Counted from the first letter of the stretch, positions 23,601 through 37,347 are shown. The stretch: DNA of 64,000 bases from Rhizophagus irregularis (GCF_026210795.1 NC_089440.1:1736001-1800000), one strand, 5' to 3'. Translations and numbers: made by a program. The notes: generated by a model not told the origin, from the sequence alone.

Positions 23601-26600
23601 TAATTATTCTTTAAAATCTGTAATATTGCAAATTGCAATTAATCTGCAATTAAAGTATTGCAAATACATCTTTAATAATAAGTTTTATTAGGTTTCACTT
23701 TTTTTCAGAGTTTTACCAATTTTTTAATAAGACTTTGCATTTTGCTAACTTGATAAAATTCTTTAATTTTTCTAACAACCTTAAAGATGTAGTATATAAT
23801 TGATAATTACTACTTTGTATTGTAATAGTAAGAATTGCAATCTACTACTACTTTTAAAGTCAAAGTATTGTAATATTACAATACTTATAATTTTTTTCTT
23901 TTTTAAAAAATAATACAAAAATAAGTGTTTGTAGAACAGATATTATTACAAAAAAAATGATTTATATATTATAATATATATTTATATAATTAGCAATAAT
24001 TATAATACTATATAATAATTACAATATAATAATAATTATATTGTAATTATAACAAAAGTATTGTATACATATTGTAATAATTATAACTTTACAACTTTTT
24101 AAAAATAATTATATATTATATTTTTATTAATGCTTTCTATAAGCTATTTTAAAAAGATTCTGCTTACTTATTCTAAATAAATTATCTTCAAATCTAAGAT
24201 AAAGTTTATATATAAAATTGTTAAAAATTCTACTATAAAAGAAAATTTTATATTATATTATTATGATTTTTTTTTTTAACTAATTAACCAATAAAATTTA
24301 AGCAAATTCTAAAGTAAGATTTCATATAAAAGTTGAAATTTTTTATAATGATATTTATTAATAGTAAATGGAGTTTTATTTCAAGCTAAGCAAATTTTAT
24401 TTAAAAGAACAAGTTTTTATAAGCCTTTACCAAATTCTATTAGCTAAGATTATTTCTTAAATTGTATTGCAAGTAAATTTATCTGCAATTTCTAAATTAA
24501 GATAAATAATACTATAAAAAATTCTTTAATTTTGAACAAATCATCACAAAATTTTGCAGTCAAATTGATTTACATTCTGCCCATAAATTGTATAAGTTAA
24601 ATATGGATTGATCATTAAAATTGGATGAAAAATTAATTCAAAAAAATAGTATCAAAATTTTTATATAATAAAATCTAAACTTTTCTTATTATCATATTTT
24701 TTTTTATTTAAATATTTATTATAACTTTTTATTTTCATTATAAAAATTTTGCATTATAATAAATAAAATAAAGATAAAAAAAATTAATTCGTGATCCACC
24801 AGTGAACTATAAAACTTGGCTATTAAATTCCGGTGAAGGTTATATATATATTTACTAATAGCATGAAATCTACAGTTCTGGTAATGCAAGATACATATTA
24901 CTAAAATATAATATGAAAACTAATATTATAGTAATAAAAATATGCAATTTGGCTGTCTTAATAATAAAAGATCAGTAAAAATTTTAAGCATCAAAAGATA
25001 CTTTCATAAGAGCTAAAAATTTGAATTTGAAAAAAAAAATTTAGTATTTAAAGATTTTAAAGATAATTCATTATCTAGTGATTGTAGGAAAATAAAATTT
25101 GGTTTATTAGATTTATCTTATCAAGATGCATTTAATGGTAATAATTTTATATCTCTATGACTAATAGAAGGCAAGATATTCCATATTTTTTTTCTGGAAT
25201 TGCAGATTCTAAATTATTGTTAAAAATATATATGAACTTATCACCACCTTTTAATAATCAAATTTTATGGTTCACTGGCAAATTACAAATTAATTTTTAT
25301 AAATATATAATTAAAATACATAATAAAATTTTTATTAAGGTTTTATATAAAGTTAAAATTCTACTTTTAAATATCAAAAATTATATTAATTTCTCATACC
25401 AAATTCTACATATTCTATTAAGCTTTTATATAACTATCAATAAAATTGTCAAAGTTAAATGCAAAGTTTTTAAAATTTTGTAATTATTTTAAAATACAAC
25501 TTTTAATCAATGGATAATTTTCAATTTTCTAATATATAATTAATAAATGATAATAATTGCTACATAACATATAATTTAAACTATTTTGAAAAAGAATTTT
25601 ATTAAAATTACTTTATTTTTCATAAAATTAGATAAAAGTTAAAATTTGGTAAAATTACAGGCAAATTTACTCACAATTGCTTATAGTTTAAGGAATAATT
25701 AATTAATTAATCAATAAGACTTAATAAGGTTTGCAAAGCTTAGATTTTTTTAAATAAGGTTTAATTGGCTTGAAATGATTGAAGATGAATAAATTATGCA
25801 AATAAACTTAAAATAATAATGCTTAAATTATATCATCCAGTAAAATAATATCTTGTCATCTGATTTCTTTATGAAAAAAAGAAAGAAAGATATTATGCTT
25901 TTTAATATTTTAGATTTAATGACTGCAATATCACTATTTTTTAATAATTAATTCTATCTAATTTTAATAGTAATAAATAGTTATAAAGCCTTTAAAGTTA
26001 TTACTATTAAATATTGTAAACATAAATTTATAATTTATCTAAAAAAATAGGAAGATTTAAACAATCTTATAAAGTGAAATTACAAAATTAAAGGTAAATA
26101 GCTAGATTAGCGCTACTTCATTTCCCTTTAATTCAATATAAAATCTAAAAATAAGCTACAAATGCAAGACAGATTTAAAGTTTTTGTAAATCTTAAAAAG
26201 AATCTAAAATCAAAAAATTAGGTTATAGATATTAACTAAATTTCTTTAAATATTTAAAAGTAGTAGTAAGATTAAAAATTCAAAAAAAATAATAATAGAA
26301 GACCTTCTAATTAAAATTGCAAATTTTAATACAAATAAAATAAGAAAAAGAAGAGCCTTAAAATCTTTAAGTGAAAATTTTAAAGAAAGTAATAAAACTG
26401 GAAAAAATGCTAATAAAATTAATAGATAGGATATAACATCTGAAAGGCTAAATAGTTTATCTATTAAAAAATGACTTCTTATTTTAATTAGTTTTAATTT
26501 GTATTTATTTATTATTATTACAGATAGATATTTTAGTTTCTTTTAGAAATTTTTCTTTAATTAGTTTTTCTTTAACTCTTTGTTTATAGATTTATTTGTA

Positions 26601-26882
26601 TATATACTTATAGGATATCTGTTATTACACTTAAGCAAATAAAGACTAATTTATTTTGTAATTTTAACTTACTAATAAAATTTAATAGAATAAAAAAAAA
26701 GAATTTTTCTAACTATCACCAGAGGTGATAATTACCGGTGACTGAAATTATGACGATCGACTAACATTAAAAAATATAGTACTGGTAAAAATTGATAATT
26801 CTGGCCAATGATGATAATCACCCCCAGTAATTTGAAGTAAAAATTAAAAATAAAAATAAAAATTAATTAGATTAAAATAAAT

Positions 26883-27310
26883 GGGTATTGCTAAATATGC
26901 AGTGGTGATCATCATGCACGCAAACAATTCTGGCCGAAAATTATAATTTTGGCCGAGTTAAAAACACATCGTAAATTTTTTTTCAAAAATTTCAATTTAA
27001 ATAATAAATGTGTAAAACAAACCTGAGTAGATACTAATCACACTAAAATTTTAAAAATTTGACTAAAAAAAATCTTTTTTAAAACAAAAAATTGTATTTT
27101 GCTTATAAAATCAAACTTTCCTATTTTTCTCAAAAATTATCTAAACAACAGCCTTTATAATCTAAGGCAAACTTGTTCTACCCATAAATTTACATATAGT
27201 AATGATATTTATATTATAATTAGAATAATATCTCAGTCAAAAATTTTTGAAAATTCAAAAAATATTTTACATGTGGTGACGATCACCACTGGTGATATTT
27301 AGCAATACCC
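26883..27310. mobile_element. 428-bp MITE with 9-bp target duplication
   Basis: The ends are GGGTATTGCTAAATAT and its exact complement, followed inward by near-matching CAGTGGTGATC arms. The perfect 9-bp direct repeat AAAATAAAT flanks it (26874-26882 and 27311-27319). The short open frame at 27099-27302 is accidental. The 9-bp duplication and GG-starting ends suggest a Mutator-like, non-autonomous element. Confidence 0.85.
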
Positions 27311-30220
27311 AAAATAAATTTAATAAATTTAATTTTATTAATTTACTATTTTAAAATAGCAATATATAGTTTAATCTAAATAAAAAAAATAGATTTTTTT
27401 ATAGAAAATATCAACAATGATTTTTATTAGTTTAATTTTTTAAATTTTATAAGATTTTTTTTTTTTTATTTATAGTATGACTGAACCGAATTTTATTAAA
27501 ATTTGAAATTGTATAAAATTACAAATATGAAAAAACTGTCCATTCCCGCTATACAATAAAAATCTCCAGATACACTTAATTTTATAAGATTAATTAATAT
27601 TAAATTAAATAATTAATTATATATATTAAACAATTATTTTATATGTAAATTTACAAGGAAATTAGTTTAAGATTAAAAAAGCTAATTTTCAGATAATTTT
27701 TGAGAAAAATGCAAAATTTTGATTTTTTTTATTTTTTCACTTTACAAATTTTAAAATTGTCATAGTTAATATTAAATCTAATTATTAGTATATTTATTAT
27801 TTAAGTTAAAATTTTGCCTAAAATTATAACTGGTATTTTAAATTTTGATCAAATTGTAATTTTTGGTTAAAATTAAATGGTAACAATTTCTAATAGATTT
27901 AAAACCTTATTTTGTGCTTTAAGTAAACTTGTAAAACAAGTTAAAATATATTTAATATATATATTTAAAAAGTTATATATATATAGCAAAAAGTTTTATT
28001 TAGAAAATAATTTGAAAATATAGCTAGTATTCGCAAATTGATTTATGATATAGTATGATTCTAATTGATTCTGAAAACGTATTTTGTAAATAACTTTTAA
28101 TTTAGTAGTTTGATTTTGATGATTTTTTTATTTTAATCAAGATAATAAGAGCTATCAATTAAAAAAAAAATTATTAAAATTGGATTACTAGATTTTAAGA
28201 TAATATTTTTTAAAGTTCAAATCAAGTTTATGTTAAATCTGAATTGAATTAAATTTTAAAGAAAAAATTTGATTTGTACAAAATACTAAATATAACATAC
28301 CAATTAATGTCTACATAATCTTTTACAAAAGATGTATTCTCATAACTTAGTAACAAATTAAGAAGAAAAAGAAAAATAAGTTAAAATAAAAAAAGAATTT
28401 GCTGACTTTTTTATTAATAAAGCTTTTTTGGATAAAAAAAGCCTAATTTTATTTTATAAGATGAATTTAATAAGTTGTTTGGTTATAAAATAGTAATTAA
28501 TTTATAAAAGATTCTGTTAAAGGATAAGAATATAAAACATATAAAAATTATTAAAAAAAAAGGTTATATATATCATTATTGAATATTAACTAATAAGCAA
28601 GACTAATTTTAGCCAATGTCAATATATTTTACTTTATAATATTCTCTCAATCTGGATGAATAAAATACTACTAAACCATCTGAAAGTATGAAATTATATT
28701 ATTTCTATAAAGATTATCTAGTAAAAGAAATATAAAACTGTTTATATTAAATTATTAAATTGAAAATAAATAAGTCATGTAAACTTACTTAAATAATAGT
28801 GTATAAATAATATTATTAAAGAATATTCCAATTAGGTAGTTTTCTATTACCTGACTTTTTACAAAAGGAAAAAGAGAGAGAGTTTTCAAGATATTTTATT
28901 TACTGTTTAAACTCAATTATAATAGCTTTCCTATATTTTAATAACAAATTTTATAATTCCTTGCTGGTAATACAAAACTACTATAAAACCTTCAAGGTTA
29001 TTATCACTACTAAAGATAAAATGCATAAACTCATAGTTTACCTAGAATAATAGGAAAATTTATATAATCTATTAGATAAAAAGTTCAAAATTGAAGGCAA
29101 AAGTTATGATTAATACTGTTATATCTCTTATAAATTCAATAAAAAGTTTAAGTTCTTTTGATGAAAAATAAAAAGAATAAAAATTTTAAGAAATCTTTTT
29201 AGAAGAATTTTCACTTTTTTAAAAAAGGAAATTTTATATGATTTTTATATACTTAAAACTGAGTAAGAGGGTGCATTTAGAGAAAATAATATATAATATA
29301 TGCACTTAGGAAAAGTGCATTTAAAGAGAATTAACTGTATATTTTTTTGTAAATATATTATTATTAATAAATCCTATATAATAAAGCTTTACATTATTTT
29401 TCTATCTTTTATATAAAATCAAAAAATAATAAAGTAATAATAATAATATAATAAAATATTCTTTATATTTCATACCAAATTTCTTTTTATATAATTTAAT
29501 GTAAGCATTCAAATTTTTTTTTTTTTGCAACAATTAAATTTTGAATTTATTTTTTTTTCTTTTATTTTTATATTGTTAGATTTTTAAATACTCTTTTTAT
29601 ATATTATATTACTAAGAATTGCAAAGTTAATTATTTCTCTTTAAGGATAATTCAAAAAAATAATAAAGCTTTATAACTTTATTAATTTTAATTGTTTTTA
29701 AAATAAGTTAAGGTAGTAAAACATATGGTCAGGTTTAGGTTTATAATTAGTATATACACAGTACTTGTATTATTTTAATAAAGCTTATAAGATCTAATTT
29801 TTTCAAATATCAAAAAAACATGAGTAACTAAAGTAGATTTATAGCTCTTTCTCCCTTATTTAATTAACATCAGCTTTTTAATTCAATAAATTGATATATA
29901 ATTCTGATGAATTGACATTAATTTTATAATAGTTTTACAGGAAATATATATAGATGAATTTACCAATTAAAATAAAATATCAATTTCAAGATATTAAAAT
30001 TACAATTAATAATTAGTATTTTTTAGATATCAAAAAATAAATATAATCTAAATATAACATTTATTTTATTATTACCATTTGTTAGATTATACAAAGAAAT
30101 TTAGTCAAATTACTGTTAGAGTAATATATAAAAATATTAAAAATATATTTTACTATCAAAAAATGTATTTTGTATTTTATATCTTATTTAAAATATTTTT
30201 TTAAAAAGCAATTTCAATTT

Positions 30221-31621
30221 TTACATTTTTCTGAAAATTGCTTGCTGAATATTATACAAATCGATCGATACGTCATTAGTTAACGGATATGGTGGTGTAC
30301 CGGGACATCTCAAATAAATACAGGATGGGGATATTCTTAAAATGCACATTCCCCGTGCAGAGCAATTATTAATTGGTCTTTGTTGGGAATCTATAGTTCC
30401 AAATTCGATCTGATATAAATAAAGTTAGTATTTAATAATAACCAGCTTCCTAGAGTAAAAAAGTAAAAATAGCACTTACAACTCTTATAGGTCGATATCC
30501 ACTTCGTAGATGACGGCTTAAACGACAACAAAACTTATAACACTGTTGAAAATAAAACTATTAGACAAATAAACAGAAATAAGAATAAAATAAGACAGTA
30601 CTTAACAGTTAAGCGGCGTAAAGGATTACCGCCTGCATTTCTTAAGCCATTCCAAGGCCATAATTTAAGTACTATTACGTCCTCTGCGCGATTTGGTCTT
30701 AGCCAGAATTCGTTAACTTTTTGGAATATACTGGAGAGGCTTTGAGTGTTTGCAACTTCGCAAACAATTGTTGGCCAAGGATTGCCCTATATTATAAATA
30801 ATTTGTAATTTATTAAATTTATTTATTAGATGAATAATATTTTTGACGATCTACATTTTATTATTTATTTACCTGAAGGTCACAGGGATATGGAGATGGT
30901 TTTGGTAATCTAACAGGTACAAACGCGGCATCTGGTTGCTTAGCGGATGCACCATCAATGCAACCTTAATAGAATTAACCGAAATCAGATTTGAGATAAA
31001 AAAGATAAAAATAATATTTATAATATAACATAAAAAACTGTATGTACTGGTTCCTGCAATATTATCGACATCATCTTGAACTGCTACATTGCTAAAGGCA
31101 GATAGAAACTGCCGAGTAAACTGTGTATGTGCAACTTCATGGTCTGGATTAGGCAGCTCAACTACTGTTACATTGCCCGCATCGAAATTCCAAAATTTTC
31201 CTGCATCCGCAATTTCCGATTTTTCAATATACTCTTCTAACTTTACATTTTTTGTCAGACGCAAAGGTAGTCTAATAAGCATAAGATGAACAATGGACCA
31301 AACTTTAAGAATTCGATGTTATATATATATCACCAGTGAAAGTTTACATAATTTTTTATTTACAAAAAAAAAAAAATCACCAACAAAATGCTCATGCTAC
31401 CTTTTTTTATCAATATTTTCGTAGGATAATTCATCCCACCACTTTTTTTCTTCTTCATTCGCTTCGTTAATAACGTTGTCATTTTCCGTGTCAGTTCTGC
31501 TAAACCCCGCAAACATCTCTTCAACTTCTTCAACTACTTCAACTTCTTTAACTTCAACCAACTTACTGCGCAAAGTACGTCTTGGAGAATATGATGTAAA
31601 AGTAGGAATAGTTGAAAGCAT
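30221..31621 (-). CDS. Uma2-like restriction-endonuclease-fold protein (322 aa)
   Basis: Six exons: 31621-31401, 31271-31048, 30964-30873, 30786-30607, 30542-30480 and 30409-30221. All introns are GT-AG and all phases agree. The N-terminus is acidic. A domain resembling Uma2 (a PD-(D/E)XK nuclease fold) follows: the PD of the QPDAAFVP block in exon 3 and the PTIVCEVAN block opening exon 4 resemble the Uma2 metal-binding core. Cys-rich C-terminal segments (CYKFCC, CSARGMC, CIYLRCPG) may bind metal. Uma2 proteins are common in cyanobacteria and rare in fungi. I recall similar multi-exon proteins from Rhizophagus. Nuclease activity is inference. The gene stands directly at the border of the transposon desert, which may hint at a transposon-associated or transferred origin, but the introns show it is well established. 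Confidence 0.65.
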
Positions 31622-32283
31622 AATTAATAATTAATATTGAGATTCGATAACAAGATTATGTTTAAAAACTTGGCAAAGAATAAAAAATTTGCGAAAAAAA
31701 GTATGATCTTATTACTTTTTGAAAAAAAAAAAATCCGGAAATGTTCATATATATACATATTTGACTTCGATTGGTAATCATAGTAATCATTTATTTAATG
31801 TATTTAATGTCGTAATTATGATACAACACGTGTTCAGTACGACATCGGAGAAGAATTTTAAGTTGTGCGGCAACTTTTTTAAAATGAGAAGGACAATAGA
31901 AGGAAAAACAATTGATCACGTGACTGCGATTTGATCACGAAAGAAAATGAAAAACAATGTGATTATTATTATGTTATTTCGATACATTTCATTATTTACG
32001 GAGTTTTTTTTAGGAAATAAAAAACAAAAACATGAGAATGAAAAGAATTTTAGAATATCTTTATTATAAGAATATAAGAAGGATTTACATTTTATACATA
32101 ATTGTTACGTTCAACCATAACAATTATAAATTTTTATTATCAAATAATGAGATATAACATAATATATTGATATTGAATAAGAAAATTTTTAGCTTGTATC
32201 TCATACAACCTTTTATGATGACGTTTTAGTTACGTAACAAGTTTACACGTCATAGATCCGTATTTTGCAAATAATAATATACT
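31622..32283. other. Intergenic, no gene seen
   Basis: Holds the 5' side of the Uma2-like gene and the 3' side of the peroxiredoxin-like gene. The frame 31719-31934 (+) has no recognisable features. Confidence 0.5.
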
Positions 32284-33321
32284 TTATAAAGTATTAAAAC
32301 TAAGAAGCTGAAAAATCAAAAAAAAAAAAACTAATAAGTAGTAAATTACGTTATTTAAAGCTAATTTGAACATAAAGATACTTGCCTTATCAAATTTCCT
32401 GTTTCGTCTCGTAATTTCTCTACGATGAAGATCTTCAGCATCAGTAAATTTAAATTCTCGAATTGATTTAATAACTTTATCAATATTCTTCTTAATAGAT
32501 GAATCTATAAAATATAATATATATATAATTATAAAATCTTTTTTAAATAAGAAAAATTCATTTAAATAATTCGTTTTCTTGATTTACCAAAATTTTTTTT
32601 TATAATTCCTTGAGGATTTATAATTATTACTTTCTTTTGATAAAGATGTGGATTTTTAAAATTCCATACATTAAAATATAATGCGATCTCATTATTTTTA
32701 TCAGCCAATAATGGAAAATCAATGTTAACATTAAGATTAACAGGATTTTGTTCATAATGTATTAAATGATTGTGCAATATTAAAGAAGTAAGTCTAATTT
32801 TAAAATATTAAAGTTTATTATTAAAAGATCATTGTAAAAAAGTTACATTTATATATATATATAATGAATCTTACGTGAAAACATTGTCATTAGATACTGC
32901 TAATAGCACTACATTTAATTCTTCGAATATTTTTCTGTTTTTAGATATCGTAATAATCTTAATTTGATAATGAAGACTAATTAGATTAAGTTCATATTTT
33001 CAATAAATGAATTTGCTTTAAAATAATAATCACCTCATCTGGGAAAACTTCAGGATTATTCTTTATATCATAAAAAAATAAAACAACATCTGATAAAAAT
33101 CATGGATAATTTATGGTATATTAATAACAATTCATAAAAAAAATAATAATTAAAGAAATATATATTATATACATATATATATATACTGTATATATGATAT
33201 ATCAATTCTTACATTTCCCAAGATATTTATCAAAGGTAAAATCGTCAAAGAGACCGTTCTCGACATATAGAATATCAAATTTTGGAATTGGCTTAAATAA
33301 AATAACATTATTAGAGAACAT
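32284..33321 (-). CDS. Peroxiredoxin-fold protein lacking the catalytic cysteines (198 aa)
   Basis: Six exons: 33321-33213, 33089-33034, 32957-32875, 32793-32588, 32504-32386 and 32307-32284. Intron 5 uses GC-AG (AAG|GCAAGT .. TTTCAG). The phases agree and the length equals that of 2-Cys peroxiredoxins. Matching landmarks are DKYLGKYVVLFFYD, LNVVLLAVSNDN, IDFPLLADKNNEIA, KKVIIINPQGII and the IKSIREFKFTDAED helix. In the family the peroxidatic Cys lies in a V-C-P-T-E type loop. Here this reads EVFPDE, with Phe at codon 33045-33043. The conserved active-site Arg position and the C-terminal resolving Cys are also missing. The thiol peroxidase reaction should therefore be impossible, and a chaperone, regulatory or decaying copy is more likely. 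The frame is uninterrupted, which argues against a simple pseudogene. Confidence 0.8.
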
Positions 33322-34402
33322 CTTTATAATAATAACGATGTTGATTATCTCGCAAAATTTAAAAATACTACTTAAATGACTGATATTTTTTTTTTTTTTA
33401 TTATTATTGACATCATTTTATTTTACATCGACAAGGCATAACTAACATAAGAATTTTTACCTATTTTAGCGAATAATTAGAAAATTATTGTGTACTTACG
33501 CAAAAGACATGCAAAGAGGATGAACTTAAATTACGAGTATGCATATTGTTATCAAATGAAAAACATAATTGTAAAAATAATTGAGTGAAAAGCTTCTTAA
33601 AAGAAAAAAAATTATATATTTATTTTTATTTATTTATTAAATGAGTAGGACCGATAGACAATAAGGTTTTCTTTGCAATTCTTCACTATAAATAAAGAAA
33701 AATAAACTTAAATCAATTCCATATTCAAACTATACTTTTTTGGAAATTTTCTTTCTTTTGATAATTAATGTTTATTTACTGATGAAACAAAAAAATTTAT
33801 TAGAAATTAGGATAAATTAACATTCATTAAAAATTCTATTCAAACATCAGTCATAATCCCTTAAAAATAATAAAATTGGAAAATATTCTGTATAAAGATT
33901 CTTTATTCGATAATTAAGATAAACAAAATTAAGGGCAAATATTTCCTTCTTTCTATGAATTTTCATAATCGATCGACTTTTGTTTAATTTTTTTAATTAA
34001 TTCTGATTTGTGAATTGAAATGATATCGCGTGCATCGCGCATTATAATCTCTTTTTAAATAAAATTATACACAATTGATCGTATTGCATCAAATGAAAAT
34101 CACATATTTACTTAAAAAAGAATTTAGGCAAAATTTTCTGGTTTTAATTGTTTAAAAACAATGCCAACAATCATGTAGTACCACATGATTTGAATAAGCC
34201 AATCATTCACCTCGACATCTTTGATCATGTGATATTATCAATTTTTTAAGTTTTCACTAGAAAGAATCACGAGATTTGTGTAACAAAGGTTTTCTAAAAT
34301 TATAAATAATTTAATAAATTTATTATATTAATTATAAACTGTAAAGGTCTAAAAAGAAAGAGAGATTACAACTAAAACTACAACTATTATAGTAATACAT
34401 TT
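33322..34402. other. Intergenic, no gene seen
   Basis: A/T-rich. The open frame at 33194-33379 (+) is the antisense of peroxiredoxin exon 1. No promoter element could be singled out. Confidence 0.5.
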
Positions 34403-37347
34403 TTAACTGGTTTTAAAAATTCTAGTTAATAAATTTCTAAAATTATGAAATTGTTTTTCAGTAGCATTTTTACTTAACAGAAACGAAACAGTTTTAGCTG
34501 CTTCTTCTTTTTCACCATCATTATTTGGCATTCCGGAATTTTGCATCATAAACCCTTTAATACATTTCAGTACCAATTCACCTCTTTTATAAAGAATATT
34601 CTCATCCAGTATTACATTTGTAAATGGATCAATATTGGATGGAATCAATAAAAGTGGTAATGATATGCTAGCGATATCAAATCTGTCAATTGTTCTTAAT
34701 ATATTTCTTAATCCTTCCATTACGTGAGATCTTTGTGTGAGCTCTGAACTTGTAATTGCTTAATAGAATTAAATATAATTAAGTTAGAAAATGATTTAAT
34801 TATGATACTATAAAACCTTTGAACTACTTACATTCAAACTCAATCACTAAATGAAATACGACATGTATAAGAGGCAAGTTTGAATGCTTTGTAATAAAAA
34901 AATCACCTATAAAAGAAATTATTAAATATATGGAATGTATGTTATTAAAAAAAATTTATTAAATATACTAACCCTCCTGTATTTCGGATTTATCAAAATC
35001 TTTTTCAATGGCTTCTAGTTGTGATTCAACGTCTTTAAAATGAAATTCAGTCGATTCTTTACATCTTGCAAAAAATGCTATCATTATAATATTAAAATTA
35101 AACATTGATAATAATTTTAAAGTTTTTATAAAATAAATAAAAATATTGTTACCTCTGTTAGCACTTTTGCCTAATTTATATTTAGGCCAGTCTTTTGGTG
35201 TTAAGAGTAAAACAATTGCCGTCAATTTTTGAGAATATAAATTTGCTGCAGTTTGAGCTTTATATGCCATATCTCTTGCAGTATCATTGGATGATTTAAG
35301 TAAATCGTCCGTATCTGACAATGAAAGTTTAAGATTATGAGTTGATTTCACTTGATTCCCAAGTGAAATTGTAAAACTCTCCATCATTTGTGGATTATCA
35401 GCCAGATTCAAGTTTGGTATATGCCTAGAATAATTGAAAATAAGATTATTGTTCAAAATAATGTTCTAGATAATTTTTTTTTTGTTACTCACCCGTTCAC
35501 ATCATCCATCACTTTTCTACTTAACCAACCAAATCTTTTAACTGGTGTGCTTGGTGTAGGTATCATTTGTTGTTTCGGGTTAAATAATGACATTGGAGAC
35601 CAGGAATTCTTCTTTTCTTGTTTAGTTAATACTGTTAATTTAGGTCTACGCGGAGGTTTTGATTTTTGTTTCCCGTTTGATGGCTCTTTTAGAGGAGAAC
35701 TAGCAAATAGCATGGATGCGCGTCTAGGAGGTAAAATTAAATTATTCGCTATTTGCGCGTCAATTTTATCCAATTGCTCACATAGCAAATTAACAGCTTG
35801 TTCCTAATATTGAAAAATTAAAACGTGTTAATAATTACAATTGAGTGGGTTTAATTGTCTTTCTTCTAAAAATATTACCTTATTCCCATTAGCCATTTCT
35901 AAAGCCATTCTAGCCTGGTCATGATTAAATCCCATTTCTTCAATATCATCAATCATCTTTAAATCCTATTTCAAAAATATAAAATAAATAAAATAAAATA
36001 TAACAAAAATAAAACAAAAGTTAATTTCATGAAAAACACCCTCTAACGAAAAAATGATAATTTCCCTATACCACAATTATAATCCGAAATTTCACACATT
36101 AAAGTAGTTATCTTCTCCATTGCCGCTAAATGACGATAAAACAGGTGAAAACATAGGAGAAGGTGGTGCAGTCATTACAGGAGATGAGATAATCTCTGAT
36201 AATGAACTGATACTGCCGTGACGACTTCGTGTATCATGTCCTTGATCAAGTTTCAACACTTCTTTAGATAATTCATATTTACTTTTTTTTAAAGAAGAAA
36301 TTACTTCAGAAACTATCTCTTTGCCATCTAATCTCATATTTAGATCCGTTGCTGATTGGTGTACCGATAGCGATCGTTGATGTGCTTCATATAGTTTAAC
36401 TACAAGATCACAATATTCACTTTTTTGTTGTCGCTTAATTTCCTCAAGTTCACTTGCTAAAGCAGCCTGATTATATTCTACATCCTAATAAAAGCTATAA
36501 TTAATAAAGAAATAATTATTTAACTAAAATAAATGTAATTAATTACCTCGCGATATTTCTCGATCAAGTTGTTTATACCGTTATTACAACCGGATTCCGT
36601 TTCTATTTCTTTATGGTGTCTAAGAAAGAAAGAAAAAAAAAATTAATAAAGACAAATGTAATTTGCTATTTATTAAACGAGAATATAAATTTACCTGCTC
36701 TGAATACATTCCAATTCGCTATCGCTAGCTGAAACAATATCCTTGATTGCTTGTTTATATCCTTGTTCCAATTGTAAAAGGGTATCAAAGATTGAAGGTA
36801 CGGGAGAATGAACTAGGTTATGATATGCTTTTGGAAAAATATCCTAAAGTAGTTAAAAAGATAAATATTCGTTAAAAAGTAATTAATTAATCCAAGCCTT
36901 ATTTTGATTTAAATAATTATTTTAATTTGATGGGGTACCTCCGCAGGTGCATCATTGTATCTAACGGTGTGTTTTTTGTATTTTGATACAAGATTTTTTC
37001 GAATATTGATTGCATCTGATTCACTTTTAACTAATAAAAAAGAAAAAAAAAAGAAAAATCAGAATTTAAATTCAAACAAGGGCTTAATCAACCGTATTTG
37101 GTATCTTACTTTTATTATCCCTTTCAGTGTCTATACGTAAACTTTCTTGTATAAGATGTTCGACGACAGAAAGTAATGAATTTTCCAAATAACAAGGAAT
37201 ATTATTATCATCTATAAACTCTCTAACAACATCCAACAATAATTTGTCTTTTTTTAAGTGAATTGTTAACATGCACTTTTTGTTACTAGGTGGAATCACA
37301 AATTTAAGATCAACCATAATATCTTTCAGAATTTTAATAGGTTCCAT
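34403..37347 (-). CDS. C12orf4-like (DUF2362) protein with central UBA domain (714 aa)
   Basis: Eleven exons: 37347-37110, 37030-36939, 36843-36695, 36619-36547, 36484-36098, 35965-35879, 35803-35493, 35424-35153, 35077-34973, 34906-34832 and 34758-34403. All are GT-AG and the frame is consistent. The ATG at 37347 is preferred over an upstream GTG. The C-terminal third matches my memory of animal C12orf4 closely: ESFTISLGNQVKSTHNLKL, the ITKHSNLPLIHVVFHL block, the GLRNIL motif, ISLPLLL and KCIKGFMMQ. The middle is helical and charged. Exon 6 plus the start of exon 7 form a UBA fold (EEMGFNHDQARMALEMANGN..AVNLL), which binds ubiquitin in other proteins. A Ser/Pro/Lys-rich insert follows it, making this longer than the roughly 550-residue human protein. 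The human gene is linked to intellectual disability; its molecular role is poorly known. Confidence 0.85.

Larger units (their letters stand above)
20550..30220. other. Transposon-derived desert, 9.7 kb, no intact gene
   Basis: A/T-rich DNA with two clear MITEs, minisatellite-like repeats and short ORF relics, but no intact gene. Two diverged copies of one coding relic can be aligned by eye, near 25880-26110 and 28870-29130; both contain stretches like YKTFKVI and a later IEGK/IKGK. Another relic near 24790-25260 includes the frame 25157-25483. None can be assigned to a family. Confidence 0.55.

Noticed and set aside
27099-27302. 67-codon frame
   Set aside because: Lies entirely inside a MITE and has no features.
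35388-35807. 139-codon plus-strand frame
   Set aside because: Antisense of C12orf4-like exons 7-8.
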